In this document: positions 1 through 13,531 of the stretch, one piece after another
How the letters are laid out: every line of letters starts with the position of its first letter
Numbering within the stretch: the first letter of the stretch is position 1
Origin: Pseudothermotoga hypogea DSM 11164 = NBRC 106472
Lineage (GTDB): Bacteria; Thermotogota; Thermotogae; Thermotogales; DSM-5069
Length of the DNA: 64,000 nucleotides
Direction: 5' to 3'
Assembly (NCBI RefSeq): GCF_000816145.1
Contig: NZ_CP007141.1
Coordinates: forward strand, 558,001-622,000
Program-made: the position numbers and the translations under genes
Notes under the pieces: model-generated
What the model was told of the DNA's origin: nothing
Databases searched by the model: none
The model's input: only the letters and a program-made list of their open reading frames with translations

Positions 1-2352
1 CGCTCTGGATACCATCTTTGTCGCTCGAAGGATGCGTCGCAACGATCCGTTTCAAAGTACCAGACAGCATCACCACGTTTCGAGCCACGGCCTACGGATT
101 CTCTCGCTCGCTCTTTTCTCAAGGCTTTGGTTCCATGACCGTGACCAAACCTTTCTACGTTCGACCGCATTTGCCCAGCTTCTTCAGAGAAGGCGACGTG
201 GTGCGCATCGGCGCAACGATCTTCAATCAGACTGAAGAACCTCTGAAAACCAACTACTGGGTTGAACTGCCCGACTCGGTGAAAGCCATGCAAGGTGTGG
301 CAGGTGAAACGATCGTCCAGCCGAACTCTTCGTTCACGCAATCTTATCTCGTTCGAGCGGTTCGACCTCTGGATCCATCCACGCTCACCTTCTATGCGGT
401 ATCGAATCTGACAGACGCAGTTGCCCTGAACGTACCCGTCAAGCCTTTTGCCTTCGAGAGGGAGTTCTATTTCCTCGAAAAAATCGATGGAAAGAGAAAG
501 CTCACATTGCCTGAGGGAGAGTACGTTCAAGCGAGGCTGAGGATCCTGACGAGCGTCATGCCTATCCTTAATCAGAGCATTCAAAAGCTCATCCACTATC
601 CCTATGGGTGCACCGAGCAGACGATGAGTAGCTTTCTGCCGGCGGTCGTTGCCACTAAGATGGGACTAAAGATTGCAGATCTGGATGACATCGTTCAGAA
701 AGGCTTGTTCAGACTTTACGATCATCAGCATTCAGATGGAGGATGGGGCTGGTGGAAGACGGATGAAAGTCATCCGTTGATGAGCGCCTACGTGATGGAA
801 GGGCTGTACCACGCGATCAAGGCAGGTTACCATGTGCCGGATGCCGTCGTTCGGAGGGGCATAGACTATCTCTCGAATAACATGTCTGGTTATGGTGTTC
901 ACGTTCTCGCACTGTATGGACTCAACGTCGAAAGTTTTGAACCTCAGAGCGATGTGGATCTCATTTTCAGCGCAATGGTATCGGCTGAGGCTTTGCAGAA
1001 AGCACTCAAGTTGGTCGAAGAGAGCGAAAGGTTTGCGCATGTGAAGATCAAACCCGAAGATCATTTTCTGAGCGAGGTTCAACTGTCTGCCGTTCTGCTC
1101 AGGTCACTGCTGAAATGGCAAAAAGATTCTTCCCTCATCTCGAAGCTGATCAACTATCTGCTGACCAGAAAAGACGGATACTTCTGGTACTCGACGAAGG
1201 ATACCTCCTACTCCGTGCTCGCGCTCCTCGAGGCTCTGCCGACGTATGACAGACCACAAATTTCGATCAGAAACAACGACAAAGAATTCTTCCTCAACAC
1301 AGAAGGAGAGATATCGTTGGAAAAGGGTTTCCTCGAAATCGAAGGTGATGGACTCGTCGAGGTACACGTGGTTTATCTGGAACGTCCCGTCGGACCGGTC
1401 AGTGAAGGCTTGAAGATAGAGAGGCAAATCTACAAGAGATACGAACTTTATCTGGAAAAAGACAAACAAGTCGTTGATGCGTTCATACCGCTCGGGACAG
1501 ATCTGGTACCGGTCAAAATTGAGCGGGCTGAAGTAACGGACGAAATGCTCCGTGCGTACGCTTATGAGTACCGGAAAGCGAAGAACTTCGAGTACAACAA
1601 AGTCAGATTCTCAGTGATTGACAACTTTCTCACGCTGTTCGATGTGAACTACAATTTCGAAAAGCTCACCGCAGGCTCGGGACTGATCGTCGTAAAACTT
1701 GAAGGCAACGCTGCTCTGGTATGCGATACGGGAAGCAAAAGGATCGTTATTCACCAAGGCGTGAGAGACATCGCGCTGCTCGGTCCGAACGTTTTGATCT
1801 TGAAAGAAAACACACTTTGGCTGAACGAGGCTCCCTTCACAACCATTCCAGACGATGTCGAAGAGATAACCTGCACCGAGCGGGAAATTCTCCTGAAAGC
1901 ACGCGACAAAACGTACTGGTTGAAGGATGGAAAATTCATTGCGCTTCCTTTCACTGCGCGGAACATCTATCACTGGGATGGAGAGAACCTTCTGGCAAGT
2001 GGAATCAAATTTTCAGGAAACGACTCAGAACTCGAGAATGCAACGTTCCGCGTCACCTTCAAACCTGAACCTGTGAAACTTCGATCAGGCGACATTGCGA
2101 AGACGATCTTGAAGGTGAGTGAGTGTGATGGTCAGTACCTTGTGGTCGAAGACTTCTTCGCATCCTGCGCTCAGCTACTCACCAACTACCGTGAGAAGAA
2201 CTTGGAGGAATATTACGAAAAGTTCGACTATGGCTGGTACAAACGGTGGGACCTCTGGTACTCTGCCAGGGAACTCCACATGGACAGGATAGCTTTCTTC
2301 GCCACATACTGTTGGAACGACACGTTCAGTTACATATGGAGGGTTACCGCGG

Positions 2353-3817
<1,465 letters not shown>

Positions 3818-4074
3818 GAGTCTGAAGAACCACGTTTCGGCATTTCTTTTGAATGTGGACGACACTGTGTGCTGCGGACTGCCATTGTTCGTCGGGTCAA
3901 CAACCCGGACGAGCATAACCGTGGTAGAATATAAACAGTATAATGGGTTAACTTTAGGCTTGTTCACGGTAACTGACGAGCCTTTTTGAGATGCCGACAG
4001 TTCATCAGATTTAGCATGATTTAGAATATTCTTTTTTGTGGTTCATAGACCGAGTTCGAATGGAGGTGGGTTGG
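3818..4074 (+). other. Intergenic region with two hairpins, no gene seen
   Basis: No coding region is supported. An imperfect hairpin pairs TCGTCGGGT (about 3887-3895) with ACCCGGACGA (3902-3911) over the loop CAACA. A second pairs AGGCT (3956-3960) with AGCCT (3979-3983), followed by TTTTT, which may terminate the alpha-2-macroglobulin operon. Sequences resembling -10 boxes occur at 3939-3944 (TATAAT) and 4022-4027 (TAGAAT), but neither has a convincing -35 box. The downstream protease promoter is probably one of these. Confidence 0.35.
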
Positions 4075-5628
4075 ATGAACAAGAAGATGATTCGGCGTTC
4101 GTTCACCTTGCTTGTCCTCGCTTTCATCATCGCAGGTTGTAGTCAGTTGGCGAATCACCAGGACGAGACGACGAAATCTCTCTTCACCAATGACCTCAGT
4201 GAATTCGAGTTCGTGAACGGAGAAGCGAAAGTGCTCATCAAGTTCCGCTCGCTTCCAGGTCCAGCTGAGGAAGCTCTGGTTCGCGCGCTGGGAGGGAAGG
4301 TGCGATTCACTTACTGGATCGTTCCGGCGATCGCAGCGACTGTGCCAGAGCCGGCGATCAGCGCGTTGCGATCTAACCCACGCATAAGCGTGGTTGAACC
4401 AGACGTTACGATCCACGTTCTCGATTACACATCCGAGCTGGACAACACGTGGGGTGTGAAACGCATCGGTGCGGGAAACGTACACAGCGCTGGAAACGAA
4501 GGAGATGGTATCAAGGTCGCGGTACTCGACACCGGCATCGACTACAACCATCCAGAGCTTTTTGGTGTGTACGCTGGTGGCTATGACTTCGTCAACAACG
4601 ATGACGATCCGATGGACGATGAAGGACACGGCACCCACGTTGCTGGAACGATCGCCGCCGCGCGCGATGGATACGGAGTGGTGGGTGTAGCACCAAAGGT
4701 GAAACTGTACGCACTCAAGGTACTTGATGCCAAAGGTAGTGGTAGCTTTTCCAACGTCATCGCCGCCCTGCAGTGGTGTGTAGAAAACGGTGTTCAGATC
4801 ACAAACAACAGTTACGGCAGCTCCCAAGATCCCGGGACAATCGTGAAAGAAGCATTCGATGCTGCTTACAACGCAGGTATACTCCATGTAGCGTCAGCAG
4901 GAAACAGTGGGAATCCTGCCGGGCGTGGGGATAACGTGGGCTATCCAGCACGTTACACGTCGGTGATCGCAGTGGCGGCAACCACCAAGACGGACAGCCG
5001 AGCGAGTTATTCTTCCACCGGGCCGGATGTGGAGTTGGCTGCACCCGGTTCGGCGATCAAATCCACACTTCTGGGTGGTGGCTACGGAGAAATGAGTGGA
5101 ACGTCCATGGCATCCCCGCACGTTGCTGGGGCAGCTGCACTCGTGTGGTACGCCAATCCGACGTGGTCCAACGAACAAGTTCGCCAGCGCTTGATCGAAA
5201 CCGCTGAAGACTTGGGACCATCAGGTCGCGATCCGTACTACGGATATGGCTTGGTGCGTGCCGATCTCGCGGTGGGCAGTGCACCTTCCCCAGAACCTGA
5301 ACCTCGCACAATGCACGTAGGTGATATCACGATGTCGCTGGCTTACCAAGGATCTTGGGTGAGGGCGCGTGCCACTGTCACTATCGTTTCAAGCGATAAT
5401 CAGCCTGTGGAAGGTGCCACCGTGTACGGAAAATGGGGCGGCGCTACCACCGGTGACGTCTCCGGTACAACGGACAGCAACGGTAAAGTGACCTTCACTT
5501 CAGCCCGCGTGCGGAGTCCATCGTCTGGAACTACGTTCACTTTCTGCGTAACGAACGTGGTGAAGGATGGCTGGGTCTACGATTCAGATGCAAACGTTGA
5601 GAGTTGCGATAGCATCTCTGTTCCTTAA
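4075..5628 (+). CDS. Subtilisin-like serine protease, lipoprotein (S8 family)
   Basis: The 517-residue precursor begins at the ATG with GGAGGTGG 5-7 bases upstream; the longer frame from 4036 lacks such a site. A lipobox signal (LAFIIAGC) predicts a lipid anchor on the cell envelope. An I9-like propeptide follows (about residues 40-120, with KVLIKFRSLPG and ISVVEPD). The catalytic domain has Asp152 (VAVLDTGIDYNHPEL), His185 (GHGTHVAGT), the oxyanion Asn277 (SAGNSG) and Ser344 (MSGTSMASPHVAG). After a PEPEP linker comes a ~100-residue beta-sandwich-like C-terminal domain (SDNQPVEGATVYGKW) of the type appended to many thermophile proteases. It is a single gene closed by its own terminator. It lies next to a protease-trapping protein, which may be coincidence. 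Confidence 0.93.
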   Translation: MNKKMIRRSFTLLVLAFIIAGCSQLANHQDETTKSLFTNDLSEFEFVNGEAKVLIKFRSLPGPAEEALVRALGGKVRFTYWIVPAIAATVPEPAISALRSNPRISVVEPDVTIHVLDYTSELDNTWGVKRIGAGNVHSAGNEGDGIKVAVLDTGIDYNHPELFGVYAGGYDFVNNDDDPMDDEGHGTHVAGTIAAARDGYGVVGVAPKVKLYALKVLDAKGSGSFSNVIAALQWCVENGVQITNNSYGSSQDPGTIVKEAFDAAYNAGILHVASAGNSGNPAGRGDNVGYPARYTSVIAVAATTKTDSRASYSSTGPDVELAAPGSAIKSTLLGGGYGEMSGTSMASPHVAGAAALVWYANPTWSNEQVRQRLIETAEDLGPSGRDPYYGYGLVRADLAVGSAPSPEPEPRTMHVGDITMSLAYQGSWVRARATVTIVSSDNQPVEGATVYGKWGGATTGDVSGTTDSNGKVTFTSARVRSPSSGTTFTFCVTNVVKDGWVYDSDANVESCDSISVP

Positions 5629-5650
5629 CATGGAACTGCAGAGAAGATGA

Positions 5651-5677
5651 AGGGCCGGGCGTGTGTCCGGCCTTTCG
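5651..5677 (+). terminator. Rho-independent terminator of the subtilisin gene
   Basis: A hairpin AGGGCCGG / CCGGCCTTT with loop GCGTGTGT lies about 25 bases after the stop codon and is followed by a T-rich stretch. Confidence 0.75.
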
Positions 5678-5781
5678 TTCAATGAGAATGAGTTGATGAA
5701 ACATGGCGCTCTTTTCGTCGCGACAAATATGCGATTTTTTGCGGACATGTCCTCTTAAGAATTTCTTTAGGACTGTGAAAT

Positions 5782-5809
5782 AAAAAACGCCGGAGCTTTC
5801 GCCCCGGCC
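5782..5809 (-). terminator. Terminator of the oxoacid fermentation operon
   Basis: On the minus strand GCCGGGGC pairs with GCTCCGGC around the loop GAAA and is followed by a run of six T (A run at 5782-5787 on the plus strand). It lies about 20 bases beyond the last gene of the operon. Confidence 0.85.
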
Positions 5810-5825
5810 AATGGGTGGGTCTATC

Positions 5826-6365
5826 TCATCCGCCTACGTGCTTGATACCTGCTTCTATGGCCTCGATGTTGAGTTTCAAAAGGGAGGAACCTTTCTCACC
5901 GAGCTTGTACTGCAAAGCAGACACGATAGAATCTTTTCTCACGCAATTCGTCACAGCGATGATCGCACCGAGCATCACCATGTTGGCGACCCTGAGGTTA
6001 CCAATCTTATCTGCGATCTCGTTTGCAGGTACTTCGACTATTTTGATGTCGTTTCGGTTCGGCCTTCGATCGATCACAGAAGAGTTCAGAAAAAGAAAGC
6101 CACTCTTCTTCAACCTGGGTTCGAACTTCAAAAGTGAAGGTATGTTCATGGCAACAACTACATCCGGATTGTCAACAATCGGCGATGCAACAGGTTCATC
6201 GCTTATGACCACCGTGCAGTTCGCCGTGCCACCGCGCATCTCTGGACCATAGGAAGGAAACCAAGTCACGTTCTTGCCTTCCTGCATTCCAGCCTGAGCC
6301 AAGATCTGACCCATCAACATGACGCCTTGTCCACCGAAGCCAGCAAGTACGAAGCTCAACGTCAT
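5826..6365 (-). CDS. korC: 2-oxoacid:ferredoxin oxidoreductase, gamma subunit
   Basis: The 179-residue product is the gamma (domain III) subunit of a heterotetrameric 2-oxoacid:ferredoxin oxidoreductase. The enzyme decarboxylates a 2-oxoacid to an acyl-CoA and reduces ferredoxin in the cytoplasm. The N-terminal [18 protein letters not shown] and the [19 protein letters not shown] block are typical. The start ATG overlaps the stop of the beta gene (ATGA), so the two are translationally coupled. It is the last gene of the operon before a terminator. The substrate cannot be read from this subunit; the butyrate-type kinases upstream favour branched-chain or other amino-acid-derived oxoacids over 2-oxoglutarate. 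The symbol is used in the generic Kor/Vor sense. Confidence 0.9.
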   Translation of the reverse strand: MTLSFVLAGFGGQGVMLMGQILAQAGMQEGKNVTWFPSYGPEMRGGTANCTVVISDEPVASPIVDNPDVVVAMNIPSLLKFEPRLKKSGFLFLNSSVIDRRPNRNDIKIVEVPANEIADKIGNLRVANMVMLGAIIAVTNCVRKDSIVSALQYKLGEKGSSLLKLNIEAIEAGIKHVGG

Positions 6366-7117
6366 TTCTCTTCACCGACCTTGTCGATGAACACTCCCAA
6401 GGGATACTCTTTCACCATGTGCTCGTCGACCCATCGACCCGCTTTGAGCGGATCCATACCCCAGTTCGTTGGACACGTGGAGAGCACCTCAACCAAACCG
6501 AAACCGATGTCTTTCAGCTGCGCGAGAAATGCTTTCTTGATGTGTTTCTTCGTGTTGATCACATCTTTCGGTGTGTTCACCTTCGTACGTGCCAGGTAAG
6601 CAACACCCCTCAGTTCTTTCAAAACTTCGCACACGTGTATGGGATAACCTTCGCGCTCGGGAGTCCGACCGTAAGGAGACGTCGTCGTCTTCATGCCCAG
6701 GAGGGTCGTCGGTGCCATCTGGCCTCCCGTCATACCGTATATGGCGTTGTTGATGAAGATCGTTGTCACTCTTTCTCCACGGTTCGCCGCATGGATCGTT
6801 TCGGCGGTACCTATGGCTGCGAGGTCTCCATCGCCTTGATAGGTGAAAACCACCAGATCAGGTCTTGCCCTCTTCATGCCTGTCGCCACGGCGAGTGCCC
6901 TTCCATGTGCAGCCACCGTACCATCCAAATCGAAGAATTCGTAAGCGAAAACAGAACAACCAACCGGAGCAACGATTATGGTCTTCTCCCTTATTCCGAG
7001 CTCGTCAATAACCTCTGCGATGAGCCTGTGCACGATGCCGTGGTGACAGCCCGGACAGTACGAAAACTGCTTCTTACTCAACGACTCAGGCATTTTGTAA
7101 GCAACTTTGTATTCCAT
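6362..7117 (-). CDS. korB: 2-oxoacid:ferredoxin oxidoreductase, beta (TPP) subunit
   Basis: This 251-residue subunit binds thiamine diphosphate and the catalytic-core [4Fe-4S] cluster. The cluster ligands are visible as CPGCHHG near residue 20, a Cys in PVGCSVF and a late Cys in STCPTNWG. The TPP/Mg site is GDGDLAAIG followed by [11 protein letters not shown]. The length fits the short Kor/Vor-type beta subunit rather than the longer pyruvate enzyme (compare the gene at 19587). The ATG follows the alpha stop by two bases, with GGGAGGC as ribosome site. Confidence 0.92.
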   Translation of the reverse strand: MEYKVAYKMPESLSKKQFSYCPGCHHGIVHRLIAEVIDELGIREKTIIVAPVGCSVFAYEFFDLDGTVAAHGRALAVATGMKRARPDLVVFTYQGDGDLAAIGTAETIHAANRGERVTTIFINNAIYGMTGGQMAPTTLLGMKTTTSPYGRTPEREGYPIHVCEVLKELRGVAYLARTKVNTPKDVINTKKHIKKAFLAQLKDIGFGLVEVLSTCPTNWGMDPLKAGRWVDEHMVKEYPLGVFIDKVGEEK

Positions 7118-7119
7118 CG

Positions 7120-8172
7120 TCAGCGCCTCCCAACGAGTTGCATCAAGTGGTCGAGAATCTCTCCAGGTGTTGGAACGACTCCGGCCATGCGGCCGTAAAA
7201 CTCTATGCGGGTCAATCTCAACGCCGCGAGTTTCACATCTTCGAGCATCTGGCCCGAACTCATTTCAACGGTGAGGATCAGAGAGACGCGCTTCGCAAGC
7301 TCTTCGAGAGGCTTGTAAGGATACGGGTACAAGGTTATGGGTCTGAACAAACCAACCTTCAAACCGGCCTCTCGCGCCATCTTCACCACACTCTTGCATA
7401 TTCTTCCCACGGTTCCATATGCGGCAAGAAGTATTTCGGCGTCCTCGGTCTGGAACTCCTCCCACCTTGGCTCTTCCTGCTCCATCTTTCTGTACTTTTC
7501 CTGAAGTTGAAGATTCATCTTTTCAAGCTCGTAAGGGTCTATGTTGAAAGACGTCACCTTTCTCGGTGGCCTGTCCTTTGCACCTGTGAGTGCCCAGCTG
7601 CTGTTGTCGTAACTGACCTGTTTTTCTTCGATCTCCACCGGTTCCATCATCTGACCGAGTAAGCCATCTGCAAGTACCAGCGCGGGGTTTCTGTACTTGT
7701 CAGCCAACTCGAACGCAAGTTCGGTGAGAGTCACTGCCTCTTGAACCGTGGAAGGTGCCAAGACGATCAATCTGTAATCACCGTGACCTCCACCTTTGGT
7801 CGCTTGAAAGTAGTCTCCTTGAGAAGGCTGAATGTCTCCAAGGCCCGGTCCACCGCGGACGATGTTTACAAACACTGCTGGGAGCTGCGCACACGCTATG
7901 TAAGAGATTCCTTCTTGCATGAGACTGAAACCGGGAGAAGAAGTCGAAGTCATCGCACGCTTTCCGACGCTCGCCGCACCGTAGATCATGTTCACTGCTG
8001 CGACCTCGCTCTCAGCCTGCAGGAAACAACCTCCCACCTCGGGCAAGCGCCTGGCCATGTACTCCGTCAGTTCGTTCTGGGGCGTGATGGGATAGCCAAA
8101 GAAATTCCTGCAGCCTGCCATGATGGCAGCTTCACCAATCGCTTCTGTACCTTTCATCATGATCTTCTTCAT
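7120..8172 (-). CDS. korA: 2-oxoacid:ferredoxin oxidoreductase, alpha subunit
   Basis: The 350-residue alpha subunit carries the domain that, with beta, forms the active site. Recognisable blocks are the N-terminal [26 protein letters not shown] (read as two adjoining parts), the [23 protein letters not shown] region and [17 protein letters not shown]. It overlaps the ferredoxin-like delta gene by four bases (ATGA). The order delta-alpha-beta-gamma is the one common in archaeal and thermophile 2-oxoglutarate or 2-oxoisovalerate enzymes. Confidence 0.92.
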   Translation of the reverse strand: MKKIMMKGTEAIGEAAIMAGCRNFFGYPITPQNELTEYMARRLPEVGGCFLQAESEVAAVNMIYGAASVGKRAMTSTSSPGFSLMQEGISYIACAQLPAVFVNIVRGGPGLGDIQPSQGDYFQATKGGGHGDYRLIVLAPSTVQEAVTLTELAFELADKYRNPALVLADGLLGQMMEPVEIEEKQVSYDNSSWALTGAKDRPPRKVTSFNIDPYELEKMNLQLQEKYRKMEQEEPRWEEFQTEDAEILLAAYGTVGRICKSVVKMAREAGLKVGLFRPITLYPYPYKPLEELAKRVSLILTVEMSSGQMLEDVKLAALRLTRIEFYGRMAGVVPTPGEILDHLMQLVGRR

Positions 8173-8404
8173 TGTGTTTCACCTCTCACGGGTGTGAGCC
8201 TGTAGACGGTTATGCACACATCCGGGCACATCATGTAACAAAAACCACAACCAATGCACTTGCCTTCAGGATCGTTCGGTTCCGCGGGATGATAACCTTT
8301 GCTGTTGAAACGTTCGGAAAACCTTATGATCCTCTGTGGACAAACGTTTATGCACAGTCCACAACCCTTGCACCTTTCTTCATCTATCTCGATGTAAGCT
8401 TTCT

Positions 8405-8408
<4 letters not shown>
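8169..8408 (-). CDS. korD: 2-oxoacid:ferredoxin oxidoreductase, delta (2x[4Fe-4S]) subunit
   Basis: This 79-residue ferredoxin-like subunit has two full cluster motifs, CKGCGLCINVCP and CIGCGFCYMMCP. It should relay electrons from the TPP site to external ferredoxin. The start is TTG at 8408, overlapping the stop of the upstream ATPase gene and preceded by GGAGGAACC. The overlaps on both sides show tight coupling with the ATPase and the alpha subunit. Confidence 0.9.
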
Positions 8409-11027
<2,619 letters not shown>

Positions 11028-11035
<8 letters not shown>

Positions 11036-12095
11036 TCGGACCACCCCAGATCTTCGCCTTCTCTTCACCTTTCATAACCCTGAGAGTTCCCAAAGCCAGC
11101 GCTTCCATCTCGAACTCGCCAGGCAAAACGAAAATGGGCGCAAATTTGTAGACGTGTTCCTTTATCATCTCGACGAACTCGTTGCTGTGTGCCATGCCAC
11201 CGGTGAGAATGATCGCATCTACTTTTCCTTTCAGCACCGCACACATGCCACCAATTTCCTTCGCAATCTGGTAGGCCATGGCTTTGACAACGAGCAAGGC
11301 GTTACGATCTTTCTTCGCCATCTCCAACGCCTTTCTCAAATCGTTCGTACCAAGGTACGCGACCAGACCACCACGACCGACGAATTTCTTCTTTAGCTCA
11401 TCCTTCGTGTATTTTCCACTGAAACACATGCGAACAACATCACCCACGGGAAGCTCCCCGGTTCGCTCGGGGCTGAACGGTCCTTCATCGTTGGCGTTGT
11501 TGACGTCTATGATTTTGCCCTTTTCCACCGCAGCGATGGATATCCCACCGCCGAGATGTGCCACAACGGCGTTCAGTTCTTCGAGTGCCTTACTGAGTTC
11601 TGTTGCCACTTTTCTACACACGATTTTTATGTTCAGTGCGTGTGACAGGCTCTTTCTCTCTATCTCGGGAATGCCAGAAAACCTCGCCTCAGGCACCATC
11701 TCGTCGACTGAAACGGGATCGGTGGTGTAGACAGGGACTTTCCCGTTAGCCAGTTCGTACGCAATCACACAGGCAAGGTTTGAAACGTGCTTCACAGGTG
11801 ATTCATGCTTTAAGTAGTTCACCATACGTTCGTCAACGACGTAGGTTCCACTCTCCAATGGAGGAAGAATACCGCCTCTCGCGGCAATCGCATCGAAGTC
11901 TTCGATCTTGAAACCCGCCTTTTCCAAGGCCGACAGGATGCAGTTTCTTCTCAACGGTTCCTGGTCCATCAACGTTTCACATTTCGCGAGCTCTTCAGGA
12001 CTGTGTTCGTACGTTTCCAGGAAGATACACCGTTCGTTTTCGTAGATAGCCACTTTAGTGGATGTTGAACCTGGGTTTATGACCAAAACCTTCAT
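11028..12095 (-). CDS. Butyrate kinase (paralogue 2)
   Basis: This 355-residue kinase is a close relative of the one at 9031. It has the same [15 protein letters not shown] opening, VAHLGGGISIAAVEKGKIIDVNNA in the middle and VDAIILTGGMAHS near the end. It makes ATP from an acyl phosphate. Its start overlaps the aminotransferase stop (ATGA). The two kinases diverge enough in the region between the motifs to suggest different acyl preferences, which cannot be resolved from sequence alone. Confidence 0.9.
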
Positions 12096-13324
12096 CTACA
12101 TCTCAACCCCTTGGCTTCGATGTAGTCCAGATAAGCCTGTTTCAATCTGCGAACGCCTTCCCTTATTTGCTCGAAGCTTGGCAGGCAGAAAGACATGCGC
12201 ATCGAACTTGAAGGTTCCTCGTAGGGCTTGAAGGCTTCACCTGGAATGTAGAAGACCTTCCTTTGTTCAGCGTATTTGAACATCTCCATCGTGTCCACAT
12301 CGGGCAAGGTGGTCCAAACGAAGAGGCCTCCGTCCGGATCCGTCCACTGAGCATCCGTCACGTCGGAAAACTCTTCTTTGAGCGCTTCTATCATCGTCTC
12401 TTTCTTCTTTCTGTAGAGTTCTATCGCTGGTTTTATCTGCTCAAGCACGTCGTAACGTTCCAGATAACGCGCGGTGAGTCTCATGGTCAAAGAGGGACTG
12501 CAGAGATCGGTCCCCTGTTTCGCTAAAACCATCTTTCTGACGATCTGCCTGTCTGCCACCACCACGCCTATTCTCAAACCAGGACAAAGAATCTTGCTGA
12601 AGGTGTTGAGCAGAATAACCCTGTCGGTACCCCCAAAGTTCATGATAGATGGCAGCTGTTCTCCTCGGAACCTCAAAACACCGTAAGGATCGTCTTCAAC
12701 AATTAAAACGTTGTATTTTTCCGCAAGTTCCACCAGATTTTTTCTTTTTTCCAGTGAGGTGGTTATGCCAGACGGGTTTTGAAAGTTCGAAACGACATAG
12801 ATGAACTTCACCCTCGACAGTTCGTTCTCTCTCTGTGCACGTTTCAGATGGTCCTCCACTTGGTTCAGATCTGGACCATCCTTTTCAAACTTAACAACCA
12901 AGAATCTCGCATCTCTCATTCTGAAAGCGCTGAGCGCACCGAGATATTCAGGATCACCCACGATCACGTAATCTCCGGGATCGAGCAAGACTTTACCCAC
13001 TAACTCGAGCGCCTGCTGTGAACCAACGGTTATGAGCACGTTTTCAGGCAACAATCCATCGAGGTTGTAGACTCTTTTCAGCAGAATCAGGATCTGTTTT
13101 ATCAGCTCGGGATCACCCTCGGTGGTAGCATACTGGAGGGTATATTTGTACTCTTTCTCGATCACTTCCCTGGCGAGTTCTGCGAGCTCGTGTCTGGGGA
13201 AGGTTTCAGGATCCGGAGTGCCACCTCCGAACGAAACCGCTCCGGGCACGCTCGCATACTTGAGCAGTTCCCTGATCATGGACGACTTCAACTTGTTCGC
13301 GAGCATGGAAAAGCGATATTCCAC
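12092..13324 (-). CDS. PLP-dependent aminotransferase (class I/II, LysN/MocR-catalytic type)
   Basis: The 410-residue fold-type I aminotransferase is closest in pattern to 2-aminoadipate/branched-chain/aromatic aminotransferases. It shows PGAVSFGGGTPDPETFP at the N-terminus, ENVLITVGSQQALELVGKVLLDPGD, VSNFQNPSGITTS, the DDPYG cofactor motif and the Schiff-base lysine in LNTFSKILCPGLRIG. The start is the GTG at 13324 with GGGGTGA upstream; the longer frame lacks a ribosome site. As the first gene of the operon it would produce the 2-oxoacid that the oxidoreductase later decarboxylates, so branched-chain or aromatic amino acids are the likely substrates. Confidence 0.88.
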   Translation of the reverse strand: MEYRFSMLANKLKSSMIRELLKYASVPGAVSFGGGTPDPETFPRHELAELAREVIEKEYKYTLQYATTEGDPELIKQILILLKRVYNLDGLLPENVLITVGSQQALELVGKVLLDPGDYVIVGDPEYLGALSAFRMRDARFLVVKFEKDGPDLNQVEDHLKRAQRENELSRVKFIYVVSNFQNPSGITTSLEKRKNLVELAEKYNVLIVEDDPYGVLRFRGEQLPSIMNFGGTDRVILLNTFSKILCPGLRIGVVVADRQIVRKMVLAKQGTDLCSPSLTMRLTARYLERYDVLEQIKPAIELYRKKKETMIEALKEEFSDVTDAQWTDPDGGLFVWTTLPDVDTMEMFKYAEQRKVFYIPGEAFKPYEEPSSSMRMSFCLPSFEQIREGVRRLKQAYLDYIEAKGLRCR

Positions 13325-13387
13325 AGCGTTCACCCCAGAACATGATATCAAATTCGTGCCACTCCATACCAGCAAGGCCCTTGCCAC

Positions 13388-13415
13388 ATCATAAGCGAAA
13401 AAGCGTTCTTTGCAA
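13388..13415 (-). promoter_or_regulatory. Promoter of the oxoacid fermentation operon
   Basis: On the minus strand a -35 box TTGCAA (13410-13415) and a -10 box TATGAT (13388-13393) are separated by 16 bases, about 65 bases upstream of the aminotransferase start. The -35 box is part of the palindromes listed next. Confidence 0.6.
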
Positions 13416-13432
13416 CGAGTTGCACAGTGCAA
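13410..13432. promoter_or_regulatory. Compound palindrome, candidate repressor operator
   Basis: Two overlapping perfect inverted repeats are seen: GCAACGAGTTGC (13412-13423) and TTGCAC-A-GTGCAA (13420-13432). A further TTGCAA follows at 13437-13442. The first covers the -35 box of the fermentation operon, as expected for an operator. The cognate regulator is not in the window. Confidence 0.55.
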
Positions 13433-13473
13433 AGTCTTGCAAGCACATTTTTGCTAAGGAAAAACCAAAAAGA

Positions 13474-13500
13474 TTGTCACAAGAGATGGTAGACTAATTG
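13474..13500 (+). promoter_or_regulatory. Weak promoter candidate for the class V aminotransferase-serA operon
   Basis: TTGTCA (13474-13479) is followed after 15 bases by TAATTG (13495-13500), about 30 bases before the start codon. The spacing is short and the -10 match poor, so this is only a suggestion. Confidence 0.3.
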
Positions 13501-13531
13501 TGTCTGAGAACTCTGAGCTGGGGGGATGCGC

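Noticed and set aside
4021-4887. 288-residue open frame on the minus strand
   Set aside because: It is antisense to the subtilisin catalytic domain and has no ribosome site or recognisable motif.
13526-13531. Alternative ATG six bases upstream in the class V aminotransferase gene
   Set aside because: The GGGGGG run touches this ATG, leaving no spacing for ribosome binding; the next ATG is correctly spaced.
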